DNA of 49,542 nt from contig JAFEAI010000251.1 of NCBI GenBank assembly GCA_018266475.1, positions 1 to 49,542 on the forward strand, in the 5' to 3' direction. Position 1 is the stretch's first letter. Every line of letters starts with the position of its first letter. Under the pieces are notes generated by a model. It did no database searches. It was given only the letters and a program-made list of their open reading frames with translations, and was not told the DNA's origin. Positions 16,801 through 25,643 of the stretch are shown one piece after another. Source of the stretch: Bacteroidota bacterium (GTDB lineage: Bacteria; Bacteroidota; Bacteroidia; Flavobacteriales_F; PHOS-HE28). The translations under genes were made by a program, and so were the position numbers.

Positions 16801-17496
16801 CTACTTCTTCTTGGCGGCGGCCTTCTTCTTGGGCGCGCTTTTGGCGGCGGCCTTCACCGGCACCTTTGCGGGTGCCTGGTCCGGGAAGAGGCCATGGACT
16901 TCCGCATCAATGGAGTTGATGATCTTGCCGAGGTCCTCCGGGTTGGTGTGGAAGGAGTTGTCATCCACGTCGATCACCAGCACCTTGCCTTTGTCATAGG
17001 TGCTGATCCAGGCCTCATAGCGCTCGTGCAGGCGCTTGAGGTAGTCGATGCTGATGCTGCTTTCGTATTCGCGGCCGCGTTCGGCGATCTGGCTCACCAA
17101 GTTGGGCACGCTGGCGCGCAGGTAGATCAGCAGGTCGGGCGGTGTGATGGCGCTGTCCATGTTTTGGAACAGGCGGTAGTAGTTCTCAAAGTCGCGCGTG
17201 GTCATCAGCCCCATGGCGTGCAGGTTGGGGGCGAAGATGTAGGCATCCTCATAGATGGTGCGGTCCTGCACCACGTTGCGGCCGCTGCGGCGGATCTCCA
17301 GCAATTGCTCGAAACGCGAGTTGAGGAAGAATATCTGGAGGTTGAAGCTCCAGCGCTGCATGTCCTTGTAGAAGTCGAACAGGTAGGGGTTGTTGTCCAC
17401 GGCCTCTTCCAGGCGGTCCCAGTGGTAATGCTTGGCCAGCAGCTTGGTCAGGGTGGTCTTGCCGGAGCCGATGTTGCCGGCGATCGCGATGTGCAT
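16801..17496 (-). CDS. Deoxynucleoside kinase with Lys/Ala-rich C-terminal tail
   Basis: A 231-residue kinase of the dCK/dGK/TK2-like family that phosphorylates deoxynucleosides for the salvage pathway. P-loop GNIGSGKT at residues 7-14; the substrate-site ERD-type motif appears as NVVQDRTIYEDAYIFA near 74-89, and the LID arginines in QIAERGREYE near 138. The core ends about residue 207; the last 22 residues are a Lys/Ala tail (VPVKAAAKSAPKKKAAAKKK) unlike normal family members and resembling histone H1 tails. Bacterial homologues prefer deoxyadenosine or deoxycytidine; preference cannot be read here. It may be cotranscribed with the GH3 and secreted-protein genes upstream, though it has its own candidate -7 element. 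Confidence 0.9.
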   Translation of the reverse strand: MHIAIAGNIGSGKTTLTKLLAKHYHWDRLEEAVDNNPYLFDFYKDMQRWSFNLQIFFLNSRFEQLLEIRRSGRNVVQDRTIYEDAYIFAPNLHAMGLMTTRDFENYYRLFQNMDSAITPPDLLIYLRASVPNLVSQIAERGREYESSISIDYLKRLHERYEAWISTYDKGKVLVIDVDDNSFHTNPEDLGKIINSIDAEVHGLFPDQAPAKVPVKAAAKSAPKKKAAAKKK

Positions 17497-17520
17497 GGTG
17501 ATGGTCCTTGTGAAGGTTGG

Positions 17521-17528
17521 CGAAAATA
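17521..17528 (-). promoter_or_regulatory. Candidate -7 element of the deoxynucleoside kinase gene
   Basis: Minus-strand TATTTTCG, identical to the elements before the FISUMP and DUF2797 genes, 24 nt before the start codon. No -33 TTTG at 21 bp. Confidence 0.4.
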
Positions 17529-17587
17529 CCCTTGCTGGCGGCAGGGCGTGCCGAATGTGGATAAAGTCTTTTGATCGTTGGGAACCG

Positions 17588-18394
17588 CTAAGGCGCTATG
17601 CGGTCCACCAGGATGGAATTTGGTGTTTGCCGGTACAGGCGGCCCTGTTCCAGGCGTGCATCCATCACGGTGGTGGTGCCGTCCCCGGCAGGCCAGGGCA
17701 CCGTGTCGGTGGCAAAGGAGCGCAGGTCGTAGCGGTTGAGCGCACCGTCCCTTACGTACCATACCATCCCCTCGCGCACCTGCACCCTGTCCACGCCGGT
17801 GATGGGCAAGGTGCGGACAAAGGTGCCGAAGAGGTCGAACACCAGCACGCCGATGGCGGGGTCCACCAAGTAGAGGCGGTCATCGGTTTCCTCCATGTAG
17901 GTGGGCTGCGGCGCGAAACCCAGTACTTGGTCCAGGCGGCCTGAATTGTTCTGCATGTTCAGCCTGCCGTCCACGCGCACCAGGGTGAGGTCCCGTTCAT
18001 TGAAGAACCAAAAGCGGTCCTGCACGCCGGTGCAGGCCAGGTCCACCCACGGGAAGCCGGCCCTGGCCAGGTCGATGGCGGAGCCGCGGAAGCTGAGGGT
18101 GTTGTCCAGCAAGGCCATCTGTCCCTGGTCGCTGGAGAAGATCATGGGCTTCAGGGAGGGAAAGGCATCGATGCTGGAAATGGGGCCGAAGGCGTTGAAG
18201 CTGTTGCGGGCCACCAGTTTTCCGTTCCTGTCGTAGAGGAACAGGTCGTTTCCCTTGAGCAGGTACAGGTGGCCGAGCTCGTCGGTGGTGAACAGGTTGG
18301 CGGGCCCGTCAATGCGCCAATGGGTGGAATCGGGTTGTGCTACGGCAGCCGTGCCGCAAGCGAGGGAAAGCAGGAAGGCGCAGTACCGGTTCAT
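17588..18394 (-). CDS. Secreted propeller-like protein of unknown function
   Basis: A 268-residue protein with a signal peptide (MNRYCAFLLSLACGTAAVAQ) and repeated short beta motifs (LYLLKGNDLFLYDRNGKLV, RLYLVDPAIGVLVFDLFG, DGALNRYDLRSF), which suggest a small six-bladed propeller in the periplasm or on the surface. No T9SS tail, lipobox or catalytic residues are seen. Its start overlaps the stop of the GH3 gene by four bases (18391-18394), so the two are translationally coupled, which hints at a shared pathway. I do not recognise a named family. Confidence 0.78.
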   Translation of the reverse strand: MNRYCAFLLSLACGTAAVAQPDSTHWRIDGPANLFTTDELGHLYLLKGNDLFLYDRNGKLVARNSFNAFGPISSIDAFPSLKPMIFSSDQGQMALLDNTLSFRGSAIDLARAGFPWVDLACTGVQDRFWFFNERDLTLVRVDGRLNMQNNSGRLDQVLGFAPQPTYMEETDDRLYLVDPAIGVLVFDLFGTFVRTLPITGVDRVQVREGMVWYVRDGALNRYDLRSFATDTVPWPAGDGTTTVMDARLEQGRLYRQTPNSILVDRIAP

Positions 18395-19902
18395 GCGGCC
18401 ACGTGCTGCAACAACTGCTCCAGGATCGCCCGGTCATTGCACAGGCGGGGCACTTTGTGCTGTCCGCCGAGCTTTCCGCGCTGCTTCATCCAATGGTGGA
18501 AGGTGCCTTGTGCCAAGGCATGCACGATGGGCCGTTGGAGCACGATGCCGGTGCTCCGCTTGGCCTCATAGTCGCTGTTGAGCGCGCGCATGGTGGCGTC
18601 CAGCACGGTGGTGAAGGCGTCCAGGTCATCGGGTGCGCGATCGAACTCGATCGCCCATTCATGCCCCCCGCGGGCCAGTTCGTTCATGTACACGGGCCCG
18701 GCGGTGTATTCGCTCACCTCGGCGCCGGTGGCGCGGCATGCGGCCTGTATGCCGCGGTCGGCGTTCTCCACGATCAGCTCCTCGCCGAAGGCGTTGATGA
18801 AGCTGCGCGTGCGTCCGCTGACCTGCACGCGGTAGGGTTCCGTGGAGGTGAAGCGCACGGTATCGCCGGGCATGTAGCGCCACAGGCCGGCGTTGGTGCT
18901 GATCACGAGGGCATAATCCTCGCCGGCCTCCACTTCGTGCAGCAGCTTGGTGGGCGGCTGGTCGCGGTGGAGGTCCTGCATGGGGATGAACTCGAAGAAG
19001 ATGCCGTAATCCAGCATGAGCAGCATGTCGTCGGCGCCGTACATGTCGGTGATGCCGAAGAAGCCTTCGCTGGCGTTGTAGGCCTCCAGGTAGTTCATGC
19101 CCGGCGAAGGGAAGAGCTTTTGGAACTGCTCCCTGTAGGGGCGGAAGCTGACGCCGCCGTGCATGAAGAGCTCCAGGTTGGGCCATACCTCCAGGAGGTG
19201 CTGCTTTCCGGTGAGCTCCAGCACGCGCTTCAGCACCACCTGTGTCCAGGAGGGCACGCCGGCGATGCTGCGGACATCCTCGCGCATGGTTTCGCGGGCC
19301 ATGCGTTCCACTTTTTGCTCCCAGTTCTCCATCAGCGCGGTCTCTATCACCGGGGTGCGCCGCACTTCCACCCAAATGGGCAGGTTGCGGATGATGATGG
19401 CGCTGAGGTCGCCCGTATAGGCATCCTGCCGCAGCGGTTCGGTGGCGCTGCTGCCGCCCACCACCATGGACATGCCTTGGTACAGCCTGCTGTTGGGCTG
19501 CATGGCGAAGTGCAGCGCCAGCAGGTCCTTTCCGCCCTTGTAATGGCACTCCTCCAAGGCTTCGCGGCTTACGGGGATGAACTTGCTCTTGGCAGTGGTG
19601 GTGCCGCTGCTTTTTGCGAACCAGCGGATGTCCGTGGGCCAAAGCAGGTTTTGCTCCCCGGCCCGCATGCGGTCCACCCAGGGCTTCACCTGTGCATAGT
19701 CCTGCAAGGGCACGCGCGCGCGGAACTCGTCCGGGGATTGGATGCCGGCATAATCGTGCTTGCGGCCCCATTCGGTGTAGCGCGCCGATTGCACCAGCTT
19801 GTGGAACACCTCCAACTGTGCCTCATGCGGATGGTCGCGGAACAGCTCGATCTGCTGCAACCGCTTTTTCATCAGGAAGCCGAACAGTGCGTTTACGGGC
19901 AT
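18391..19902 (-). CDS. GH3 auxin-responsive-promoter family protein (acyl-adenylating type)
   Basis: A 503-residue member of the GH3 branch of the firefly-luciferase superfamily; plant GH3 enzymes join carboxylic acids to amino acids through an acyl-adenylate. Seen: the ATP-binding motif FAKSSGTTTAKSKFIPVS near residues 94-111, NASEGFFGI near 275, and YMPGDTVRFTSTEPYRVQVS near 350. Length is normal. The bacterial substrate is unknown. It is divergent from the DUF2797 gene and overlaps the downstream secreted-protein gene by four bases. Confidence 0.9.
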   Translation of the reverse strand: MPVNALFGFLMKKRLQQIELFRDHPHEAQLEVFHKLVQSARYTEWGRKHDYAGIQSPDEFRARVPLQDYAQVKPWVDRMRAGEQNLLWPTDIRWFAKSSGTTTAKSKFIPVSREALEECHYKGGKDLLALHFAMQPNSRLYQGMSMVVGGSSATEPLRQDAYTGDLSAIIIRNLPIWVEVRRTPVIETALMENWEQKVERMARETMREDVRSIAGVPSWTQVVLKRVLELTGKQHLLEVWPNLELFMHGGVSFRPYREQFQKLFPSPGMNYLEAYNASEGFFGITDMYGADDMLLMLDYGIFFEFIPMQDLHRDQPPTKLLHEVEAGEDYALVISTNAGLWRYMPGDTVRFTSTEPYRVQVSGRTRSFINAFGEELIVENADRGIQAACRATGAEVSEYTAGPVYMNELARGGHEWAIEFDRAPDDLDAFTTVLDATMRALNSDYEAKRSTGIVLQRPIVHALAQGTFHHWMKQRGKLGGQHKVPRLCNDRAILEQLLQHVAA

Positions 19903-19920
19903 GGTGCAACGTGGGGCGCC

Positions 19921-19928
19921 TATTTTCG
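19921..19928 (+). promoter_or_regulatory. Candidate -7 element of the DUF2797 gene
   Basis: TATTTTCG, one mismatch from TAnnTTTG and identical to two other elements in the window, 20 nt before the start codon at 19949. Confidence 0.45.
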
Positions 19929-19948
19929 TGCGGTAAGGTACTTACAGG

Positions 19949-20782
19949 ATGGCAAACGGAGGATTCCCCCTGCACAAAATGACCGCCCGGGCGGATGGTC
20001 CTGCGGCACCCGGGATGCCCGCGGCTGTACACTATGCGCTGAAGCTGGGGGCAGTGGAGCTGCGGCCGGAGGAGTTCATCGGCGCGCCGTTTTCCGTGCG
20101 GTTCACCGGCGTGCGCACCTGCGTGCGGTGCGGGCGGGAGGTGAAGAAGCTGTTCGGCGACGGCTTGTGCTTCCCCTGCTTTCGGGATGCGCCGGAGGCC
20201 GCCCCGTGCATCATCCGGCCGGAGCTGTGCGAGGCCCACCTGGGCAAGGGCCGCGATGTGCAATGGGAGCGCGCGCACCATTTGCAGGAGCATGTGGTGT
20301 ACCTGTCCTTTACCGGCAACAGCAAGGTGGGCGTCACCCGTTCAACCCAGGTGCCGGTGCGCTGGATAGACCAAGGTGCAACCCTTGCCTTGCCCATTGC
20401 GCGCGTGCCTTACCGCCAGTTGGCCGGCCTTATCGAAGTGGACCTGAAACGGCATTTTTCGGACCGCACCGATTGGCGGCGCATGCTGCTGCTGGACGGC
20501 CAGGACCCCGATGCACAGCGGCTGTTGGAGGCGCGCGAGGCTATCGCGGGAATGGTGGCCCCGGAGCTGCGGCAGTACCTGCTGGCCGATGGGGAGGTGG
20601 TGCGGCTGGGCTATCCCTTGCGCAATGTGCCGCCCAAGTTGGTTGCGGTGCAATTGGAAAAACTGCCTGAGGTCGAAGGGCAGCTGCAGGGGATTAAGGG
20701 CCAATACTTGGTCTGGAAGGATGGCCGTGTGCTTAATGTCCGCAGCCACAGTGGGTTTCATGTGGTTGTGAACGGATCGTAA
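19949..20782 (+). CDS. DUF2797 family protein with Cys4 zinc-binding motif
   Basis: A 277-residue cytoplasmic protein. A Cys4 motif (CVRCGREVKKLFGDGLCFPC) at about residues 57-76 is likely to bind zinc, followed by the conserved CEAHLGKGRDVQWERAHH and VYLSFTGNSKVGVTR that mark DUF2797. The middle part (KVGVTRSTQVPVRWIDQGA) recalls GIY-YIG-like folds, but I cannot confirm that. Function is unknown. It is divergently paired with the GH3 gene with 46 bp between starts. The start could also be Met11. Confidence 0.85.
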   Translation: MANGGFPLHKMTARADGPAAPGMPAAVHYALKLGAVELRPEEFIGAPFSVRFTGVRTCVRCGREVKKLFGDGLCFPCFRDAPEAAPCIIRPELCEAHLGKGRDVQWERAHHLQEHVVYLSFTGNSKVGVTRSTQVPVRWIDQGATLALPIARVPYRQLAGLIEVDLKRHFSDRTDWRRMLLLDGQDPDAQRLLEAREAIAGMVAPELRQYLLADGEVVRLGYPLRNVPPKLVAVQLEKLPEVEGQLQGIKGQYLVWKDGRVLNVRSHSGFHVVVNGS

Positions 20783-20838
20783 CCTTAGGTGCGGAAGCCC
20801 CGTTACAAAGGCAGGGTTTGGATTTTGGGTTATGGGTG

Positions 20839-20870
20839 GAAGGGCCTGGCGCAAGCCGGGCCCTTCTTTT
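20839..20870. terminator. Strong terminator between DUF2797 and sppA
   Basis: A 12-bp stem (20839-20850 with 20855-20866, one G-U pair) capped by a GCAA tetraloop and followed by TTTT. It lies between convergent genes; the T tract serves the plus strand, and the minus strand may use the same hairpin. Confidence 0.85.
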
Positions 20871-20899
20871 ATATGCCCGGCCAATACCGGGTGCACGGT

Positions 20900-22711
20900 T
20901 CAGTACACCTCCATGGCGAACGGCATGCGGGCCTGTATTCCTGCCATGTTGCGCACCTGGCGGACCTGTTCAAAGCGGTGCAGCATCTCGGCATCTTCGC
21001 CGAAGGCCTGCTTGGCCACCCAGGTGCGTGCCTGTGCATCCAAGCTGGAGCGCAGCTGCTCGAAGAAGTCCTTCTGCTCGGGGAAGCCCACGGTGCGGTA
21101 TCCGCCCGGTTCCAGGCCGGCCATGCGGGCTGCTTCAGCCGTGGCGGCCTGCAGGCCGCCCATTTCATCCACCAGGCCGATGCGTTGCGCGGAGGCCCCG
21201 GTCCACACGCGCCCCTGCCCGATGCTGTCCACCTGGGCCACGGCCAGCTTGCGGCCATCGGCCACGCGCTGAGTAAAGGTGTGGTAGAAGTTGTCGATGA
21301 AGCCTTGGATGATCCCCTTTTCCTCCTCGGTAAGGGGCCGCGTTACGGTCATCATGCCGGCGTATTTGTGGGTTTCCACGCCATCGAAGGTGAGCCCGAG
21401 CTTGTTGTTGAAGAAGCCCTTCATGTTGGGGATCATGCCGAATACGCCGATGCTTCCGGTGATGGTGGTGGGCTCGGCGAAGATCTTGTCGGCGGCGCAG
21501 CTGATGTAGTAGCCGCCGCTTGCGGCCACGTCGCCCATGCTTACCACCACGGGTTTTTCGGCCTTGGCCAGCACCACTTCGCGCCAGATCACATCGCTGG
21601 CCAGGCCGCTGCCGCCGGGGCTGTTCACGCGCAGCACGATGGCCTTCACGGCGGTGTCCTTGCGGGCTTGCCGGATGGCCGCGCTGATGGTGGCCCCGCC
21701 GATGCTGCCGTCGGTGCTTTCGCCGTCGATGATGTCGCCCTGCGCGTACACCACGGCCACCTTGGGCTGCTTCCAGGAGGAACTGCCGCCCGGCCCTGCC
21801 TTGGCCACGTAGGCCTTGGTGTACTTGCCCAGTTCCATGAACTCAATGTCCTTGCCGGTGTCCAGGCCCATGCGCTGCTTGATGGAGGCCAGCACCTGGT
21901 CGCGGTAGGCGAGGCTGTCCACCAGGCCCTGGGATACGGCATCCTCCGCCTTGCGCACCAGCAGGCCGGCGGCAATGGCGTTCAGCTTGGTGGTGTCCAT
22001 GTGGCGTGCCTCGCCCACCTGTGCGATGTAGTTGCTCCAGATGCCGGTGAGCAGCGCGGTGGTCTGCAGTTTGCTGGCCGGGCTCATGTCCTTGCGGGTG
22101 AAGGCCTCCCCGAAGCTCTTGAACTTGTTGTCACTGCCGCGGATGAACTGTACCTGGACATCAAGTTTCTCGAAGAGGCCGGCGTAGAACATCATTTCGC
22201 TGCGCAGGCCGCGCAGGTCCAGGTCGCCCTGCGGCACCAGGTACACGGCATCTGCGGCGCTGGCCAGGTAATAGCTCTTCTGGGTGTACACATCGGCGAA
22301 GGCCACCACGGGCTTGCCGCTTTCAGCCTTGAAGTCGAGCAGCTTGTCGCGGATCTCCTTTACGGTGGTGAAGCCTGCGTTCACCACGCCCAGGTCCAGG
22401 AAGATCCCCCTGATGCGGTCGTCGCGCTTGGCTTTTTCCAGGTTGTTGAGGATGTCGTCCAGGCCGAGCTTGCTGCTCATTTTGAAGGGTGCGAAATCCA
22501 GGTTGAACGGGTCGTTCGGGCCGCGGTCCAGCACTTCCTGGTCCAAGGCGATGCGCAGCACGGTGCTGGCGGGCACCGAAGGAGCTTTGCCCTCCAAGCT
22601 GAAGGCGCTGCCCAGTGCGGCAATGAAGCCGATGAACAGGATGAACATCAGCACGCTCAGCAGCAGGGTGCCCAGCATGGAAGCGAACATGAACTTGAAG
22701 AACTGGCGCAT
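20900..22711 (-). CDS. sppA: Signal peptide peptidase SppA, long (67K) type
   Basis: A 603-residue inner-membrane serine protease that degrades released signal peptides in the periplasm. An N-terminal membrane anchor (residues about 8-38) is followed by two tandem ClpP-like domains. The catalytic pair is present: Lys198 in NKFKSFGEAF and Ser398 in GDVAASGGYYIS, 200 residues apart as in the E. coli enzyme (Lys209/Ser409). The segment IFAEPTTITGSIGVFG after the serine is typical. Length matches the long family. It stands alone; the metallophosphoesterase gene upstream is on the same strand 146 bp away. Confidence 0.95.
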   Translation of the reverse strand: MRQFFKFMFASMLGTLLLSVLMFILFIGFIAALGSAFSLEGKAPSVPASTVLRIALDQEVLDRGPNDPFNLDFAPFKMSSKLGLDDILNNLEKAKRDDRIRGIFLDLGVVNAGFTTVKEIRDKLLDFKAESGKPVVAFADVYTQKSYYLASAADAVYLVPQGDLDLRGLRSEMMFYAGLFEKLDVQVQFIRGSDNKFKSFGEAFTRKDMSPASKLQTTALLTGIWSNYIAQVGEARHMDTTKLNAIAAGLLVRKAEDAVSQGLVDSLAYRDQVLASIKQRMGLDTGKDIEFMELGKYTKAYVAKAGPGGSSSWKQPKVAVVYAQGDIIDGESTDGSIGGATISAAIRQARKDTAVKAIVLRVNSPGGSGLASDVIWREVVLAKAEKPVVVSMGDVAASGGYYISCAADKIFAEPTTITGSIGVFGMIPNMKGFFNNKLGLTFDGVETHKYAGMMTVTRPLTEEEKGIIQGFIDNFYHTFTQRVADGRKLAVAQVDSIGQGRVWTGASAQRIGLVDEMGGLQAATAEAARMAGLEPGGYRTVGFPEQKDFFEQLRSSLDAQARTWVAKQAFGEDAEMLHRFEQVRQVRNMAGIQARMPFAMEVY

Positions 22712-22734
22712 GGAGGAGGGCGGTTAGGTGACCC

Positions 22735-22742
22735 CAAAGCTA
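22735..22742 (-). promoter_or_regulatory. -7 promoter element of sppA
   Basis: Minus-strand TAGCTTTG matches TAnnTTTG exactly, 23 nt before the start codon. No clear -33 element. Confidence 0.45.
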
Positions 22743-22857
22743 TTCCGGCTGCACGGGGGGCGGCAGGCGATCACATGGGCGGCGGGAAGCCGTGCTGGCC
22801 GGAATGCGTTGCGGCATCGGCTCCGCCCAAGGGCCTCTGCGCTTTCCAGCGGCCCCG

Positions 22858-24111
22858 TCACGCGCCTGAGGTCAGCGTCAGCACCGTGATCTCCGGCGGC
22901 ATGCCCACGCGCCCGGGGAACCCGATGAAGCCGAATCCGCGGTTCACGTACAGTTGCAGGCCCTGCTTTTCATACAGCCCGGCCCATTCCTCGTAGATCC
23001 ATTGCGCAGGGCTGTACGTGTGGCCGTTGATGGTGATGCCGAATTGCGCGCCGTGGGTATGGCCGGCCAGCATCAGGTCGATGCCGGTGGCGCGCACTTG
23101 CGCATCCCAATGGGTGGGGTCGTGGCTCATCAGCAGGCGGAACTGTGCCGGGTCCGTACCGGCCACGGCCTTTGCCAGGTTGCCGTATTGCTGGAAGCGG
23201 GTGCCCCAGTTCTGCACGCCGATCAGGGTGAGCTCGGCGCCGTCCTTGCGCACCGGCACGTGCTCGTCCAGCAGCAGGCGGAAGCCCGTGTTGCGCAAGT
23301 GCCCCATCACCCCTTCCAGGTTGGCCTGCTTGGCCGCATCGCTGGGCCACTTGGAGTAATCGCCGTAGTCGTGGTTTCCCAGGATGGCATATTTTCCCAA
23401 GGGGGCGTGCAGGCTGCGCAGTTGTTCCAGCCAGGGTTCGGCCTCGTTGGCGAAGTTGTTCACCAGGTCCCCGGTGAAGAGGATCAGGTCAGGGCGTTGC
23501 GCGTTGATGAGGTCCATGCCGCGCTGCACCACGTCGGTCCCTGGGCGGAAGCTGCCCAAGTGCATGTCGCTGATCTGCACGATCCGCAGGCCGTCGAATG
23601 CGTTGGGCAGCTTGGGTGACCGCACGGGCACCTGCACCAGGTGAAAATGGCGCCACCCCTTGGTAAGGCCGTAGAGCACCCCGCCGAAGGGAATGGCGGC
23701 CAAGGCCAGGCCCACTTGGGAAAGGAAGCGGATGCGGCTGCGGTCGGCACCGGCGGGTTCGGCACCCGGGGCCAGCCTGCCCCAGGCCCAGCGCAGCAGC
23801 AACAGCAGGTCGTTCAACGCCTGGAATACAACGATCACCAGCTTGGGCAGCAGCAGCAGGATGAAGATGCCGATGAAGGTGTACATGAACGCCCGGTTGC
23901 GCGCGGCATGCAGTTCGTTCACCCGCGACATGCCAAAGACCATCAGGAGCAGCACGGCGATGCTCACGGACCAATACAGCGCGCGGGCCGCACGCCTGCC
24001 GCCCAAGGCCCAGCCGCCCAAGGCGGTACTGATGCCGCGCCACGCATAGAGGTCAACGAGAAAAAGCACCAACAGCACCACCAGGGTGCGGAGCCAAAAG
24101 GAGGAGAGCAT
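22858..24111 (-). CDS. Membrane-anchored metallophosphoesterase
   Basis: A 417-residue protein with about four N-terminal hydrophobic segments (residues 1-165) and a C-terminal calcineurin-like phosphoesterase domain. Metal ligands are visible in order: ISDMHLGS, LFTGDLVNN, AILGNHDYGDYS, LLMSHDPTHWD and LAGHTHGAQFG. This YkuE-like architecture acts on phosphoesters at the membrane; the substrate (phospholipid, lipid A precursor or nucleotide) is unknown. Met at 24111 starts the first membrane segment and replaces a longer, low-complexity extension to 24255. It is divergent from the propeller gene, with only 59 bp between starts. Confidence 0.9.
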   Translation of the reverse strand: MLSSFWLRTLVVLLVLFLVDLYAWRGISTALGGWALGGRRAARALYWSVSIAVLLLMVFGMSRVNELHAARNRAFMYTFIGIFILLLLPKLVIVVFQALNDLLLLLRWAWGRLAPGAEPAGADRSRIRFLSQVGLALAAIPFGGVLYGLTKGWRHFHLVQVPVRSPKLPNAFDGLRIVQISDMHLGSFRPGTDVVQRGMDLINAQRPDLILFTGDLVNNFANEAEPWLEQLRSLHAPLGKYAILGNHDYGDYSKWPSDAAKQANLEGVMGHLRNTGFRLLLDEHVPVRKDGAELTLIGVQNWGTRFQQYGNLAKAVAGTDPAQFRLLMSHDPTHWDAQVRATGIDLMLAGHTHGAQFGITINGHTYSPAQWIYEEWAGLYEKQGLQLYVNRGFGFIGFPGRVGMPPEITVLTLTSGA

Positions 24112-24158
24112 GGGTGCAAAGATGGGTAGGGGGGGCGGAGCGGCAGCCTGCGATGGGA

Positions 24159-24166
24159 TATCTTCG
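24159..24166 (+). promoter_or_regulatory. Candidate -7 element very close to a start codon
   Basis: TATCTTCG, one mismatch from TAnnTTTG, ends four bases before the ATG at 24171. If used, the transcript would be essentially leaderless. Confidence 0.35.
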
Positions 24167-24170
24167 ACCC

Positions 24171-25643
24171 ATGGCACACAATGCGCTGAGGGCAGGATTG
24201 GCAGGGATGGTGCTCCTCGGAGGGCTGGCAGGCAACACCATTGCCCAAGTAACATGGCAGCGGGCGTACGGCGGCCAAGGCATGCAGGAGGGGCATGGCA
24301 TCCGCCAGGTGGCGGACGGAGGATTTATTGTGGTGGGATCAACCGGAAGTGTCGGCCAAGGACCCGGTGAAGTGTATGTGCTGAAGTTGGACAGCATGGG
24401 CTTGCGGGAGTGGTCTCAAGCATACGCAGGTGCAGGTGTGCGGCAGGGATGGGCGATCAGGCAGATGCCTGATGAGAGCTATGTGGTGGCCGGATTTGAA
24501 GATGCAGGGGAAGGGCACGGGTATGACGGTTTGCTGATGCGGATCGACAATGCCGGGCAGCTGATCTGGCAACGGGATATCGGGACCCCCGATTGGGATT
24601 TCTTCTATGATCTGGAGGTCATGGAAGATGGTTTCGTGCTTGCCGGTGCCACGTACGGCTCCGGCATTGGTGCGCAAGCTTGGGTGGTGCGCACCGACTG
24701 GGACGGGGACGTGATGTGGGAGCAATACATGGGGATGGGCGAAGGCACTGAGGCGCGATGCCTGCGCCGGACAACCGATGGCGGCCTGGTGGTGGCCGGT
24801 AGCCTGGGCACGGGAGGAGGGGGGAGGAGTGCATTTATTGCCAAACTTTCCGCCAATGGTCCATTGGAATGGGTGACGCCAATACCGGAATCGGGTGGCA
24901 ATGCAGGTTACAGTGTAGTGGAGACCGGTGATGGCGGCTATGCAATTGGCGGATATACCGTATTTCCCGAAAGAAGGGTGATGTTGTTGGCAAAGACCGA
25001 TGCGGACGGGTCCTTGCAATGGATCAACCACGTGGAAGGAGGCACGGGCAACTGGGAAGGCAGGTCTATCCGGGTAGATTATGGCGGCGGGCTGGTGCTT
25101 TCTGGCATCACCACCTCATACGGCAATGGCGAGGAAGACTTCTACATGGCACGTACGGATGCGTTGGGAAACTGGGTCAGCGGACCCTCCTTTGGAACAT
25201 CTGCGATGGACCAGTGTTGGGATATGGACATGACAGCGGATGGCGGATACGTGATGGCGGGAACAACCTGGGGGGCGGGAATCAATATCAGTTCCGTGTA
25301 TGTGGTAAAGAATGCAGGAGGCACCATCCCGCAACCGTTGGTGGCGGAACTTGATCCACTGCAAGTGCAGGTGGTAGAGGGCGGCTCCGGAATTCATGCC
25401 TATCCGAATCCTGCGCATCCCGGAGGGGTGCTTCACATCGACCTGGCGGTGCAAGGGCAGGGCAATTGGACCGCATCGTTATATGAGGCATCCGGAAGGC
25501 AAGTTGCCAGCCTTGCGGTTGGCGGCCGACCACCTGCGCAGGTGCTGCTGCCTGCGCCGCTACAGCCTGGCTGTTATGTGTTGCGGGTGAAAACGGACAA
25601 CGGAAGAGTCCTGTCAACGGTTGTCGCCATCATGCAGGAATAA
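24171..25643 (+). CDS. Secreted propeller-repeat T9SS cargo protein
   Basis: A 490-residue exported protein: signal peptide (about residues 1-26, ending NTIAQ), then about seven repeats of roughly 50 residues with the pattern TxDGGYVVAGxT and W...YGG, as in delta-60-type and related beta-propellers (QVADGGFIVVGST, ETGDGGYAIGGYT, MTADGGYVMAGTT), then a T9SS sorting domain (AYPNPAHPGGVLHIDL, YEASGRQVASLAV, LQPGCYVLRVKTDNG). Ligand unknown. Met at 24171 is chosen for the signal peptide. Its last 30 bases overlap the 3' end of the convergent GT-C gene. Confidence 0.85.
   Translation: MAHNALRAGLAGMVLLGGLAGNTIAQVTWQRAYGGQGMQEGHGIRQVADGGFIVVGSTGSVGQGPGEVYVLKLDSMGLREWSQAYAGAGVRQGWAIRQMPDESYVVAGFEDAGEGHGYDGLLMRIDNAGQLIWQRDIGTPDWDFFYDLEVMEDGFVLAGATYGSGIGAQAWVVRTDWDGDVMWEQYMGMGEGTEARCLRRTTDGGLVVAGSLGTGGGGRSAFIAKLSANGPLEWVTPIPESGGNAGYSVVETGDGGYAIGGYTVFPERRVMLLAKTDADGSLQWINHVEGGTGNWEGRSIRVDYGGGLVLSGITTSYGNGEEDFYMARTDALGNWVSGPSFGTSAMDQCWDMDMTADGGYVMAGTTWGAGINISSVYVVKNAGGTIPQPLVAELDPLQVQVVEGGSGIHAYPNPAHPGGVLHIDLAVQGQGNWTASLYEASGRQVASLAVGGRPPAQVLLPAPLQPGCYVLRVKTDNGRVLSTVVAIMQE

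Noticed and set aside
18337-20670. A 777-codon plus-strand frame antisense to the GH3 gene
   Set aside because: Same shadow composition; the GH3 protein and DUF2797 protein in the true frames explain the region.
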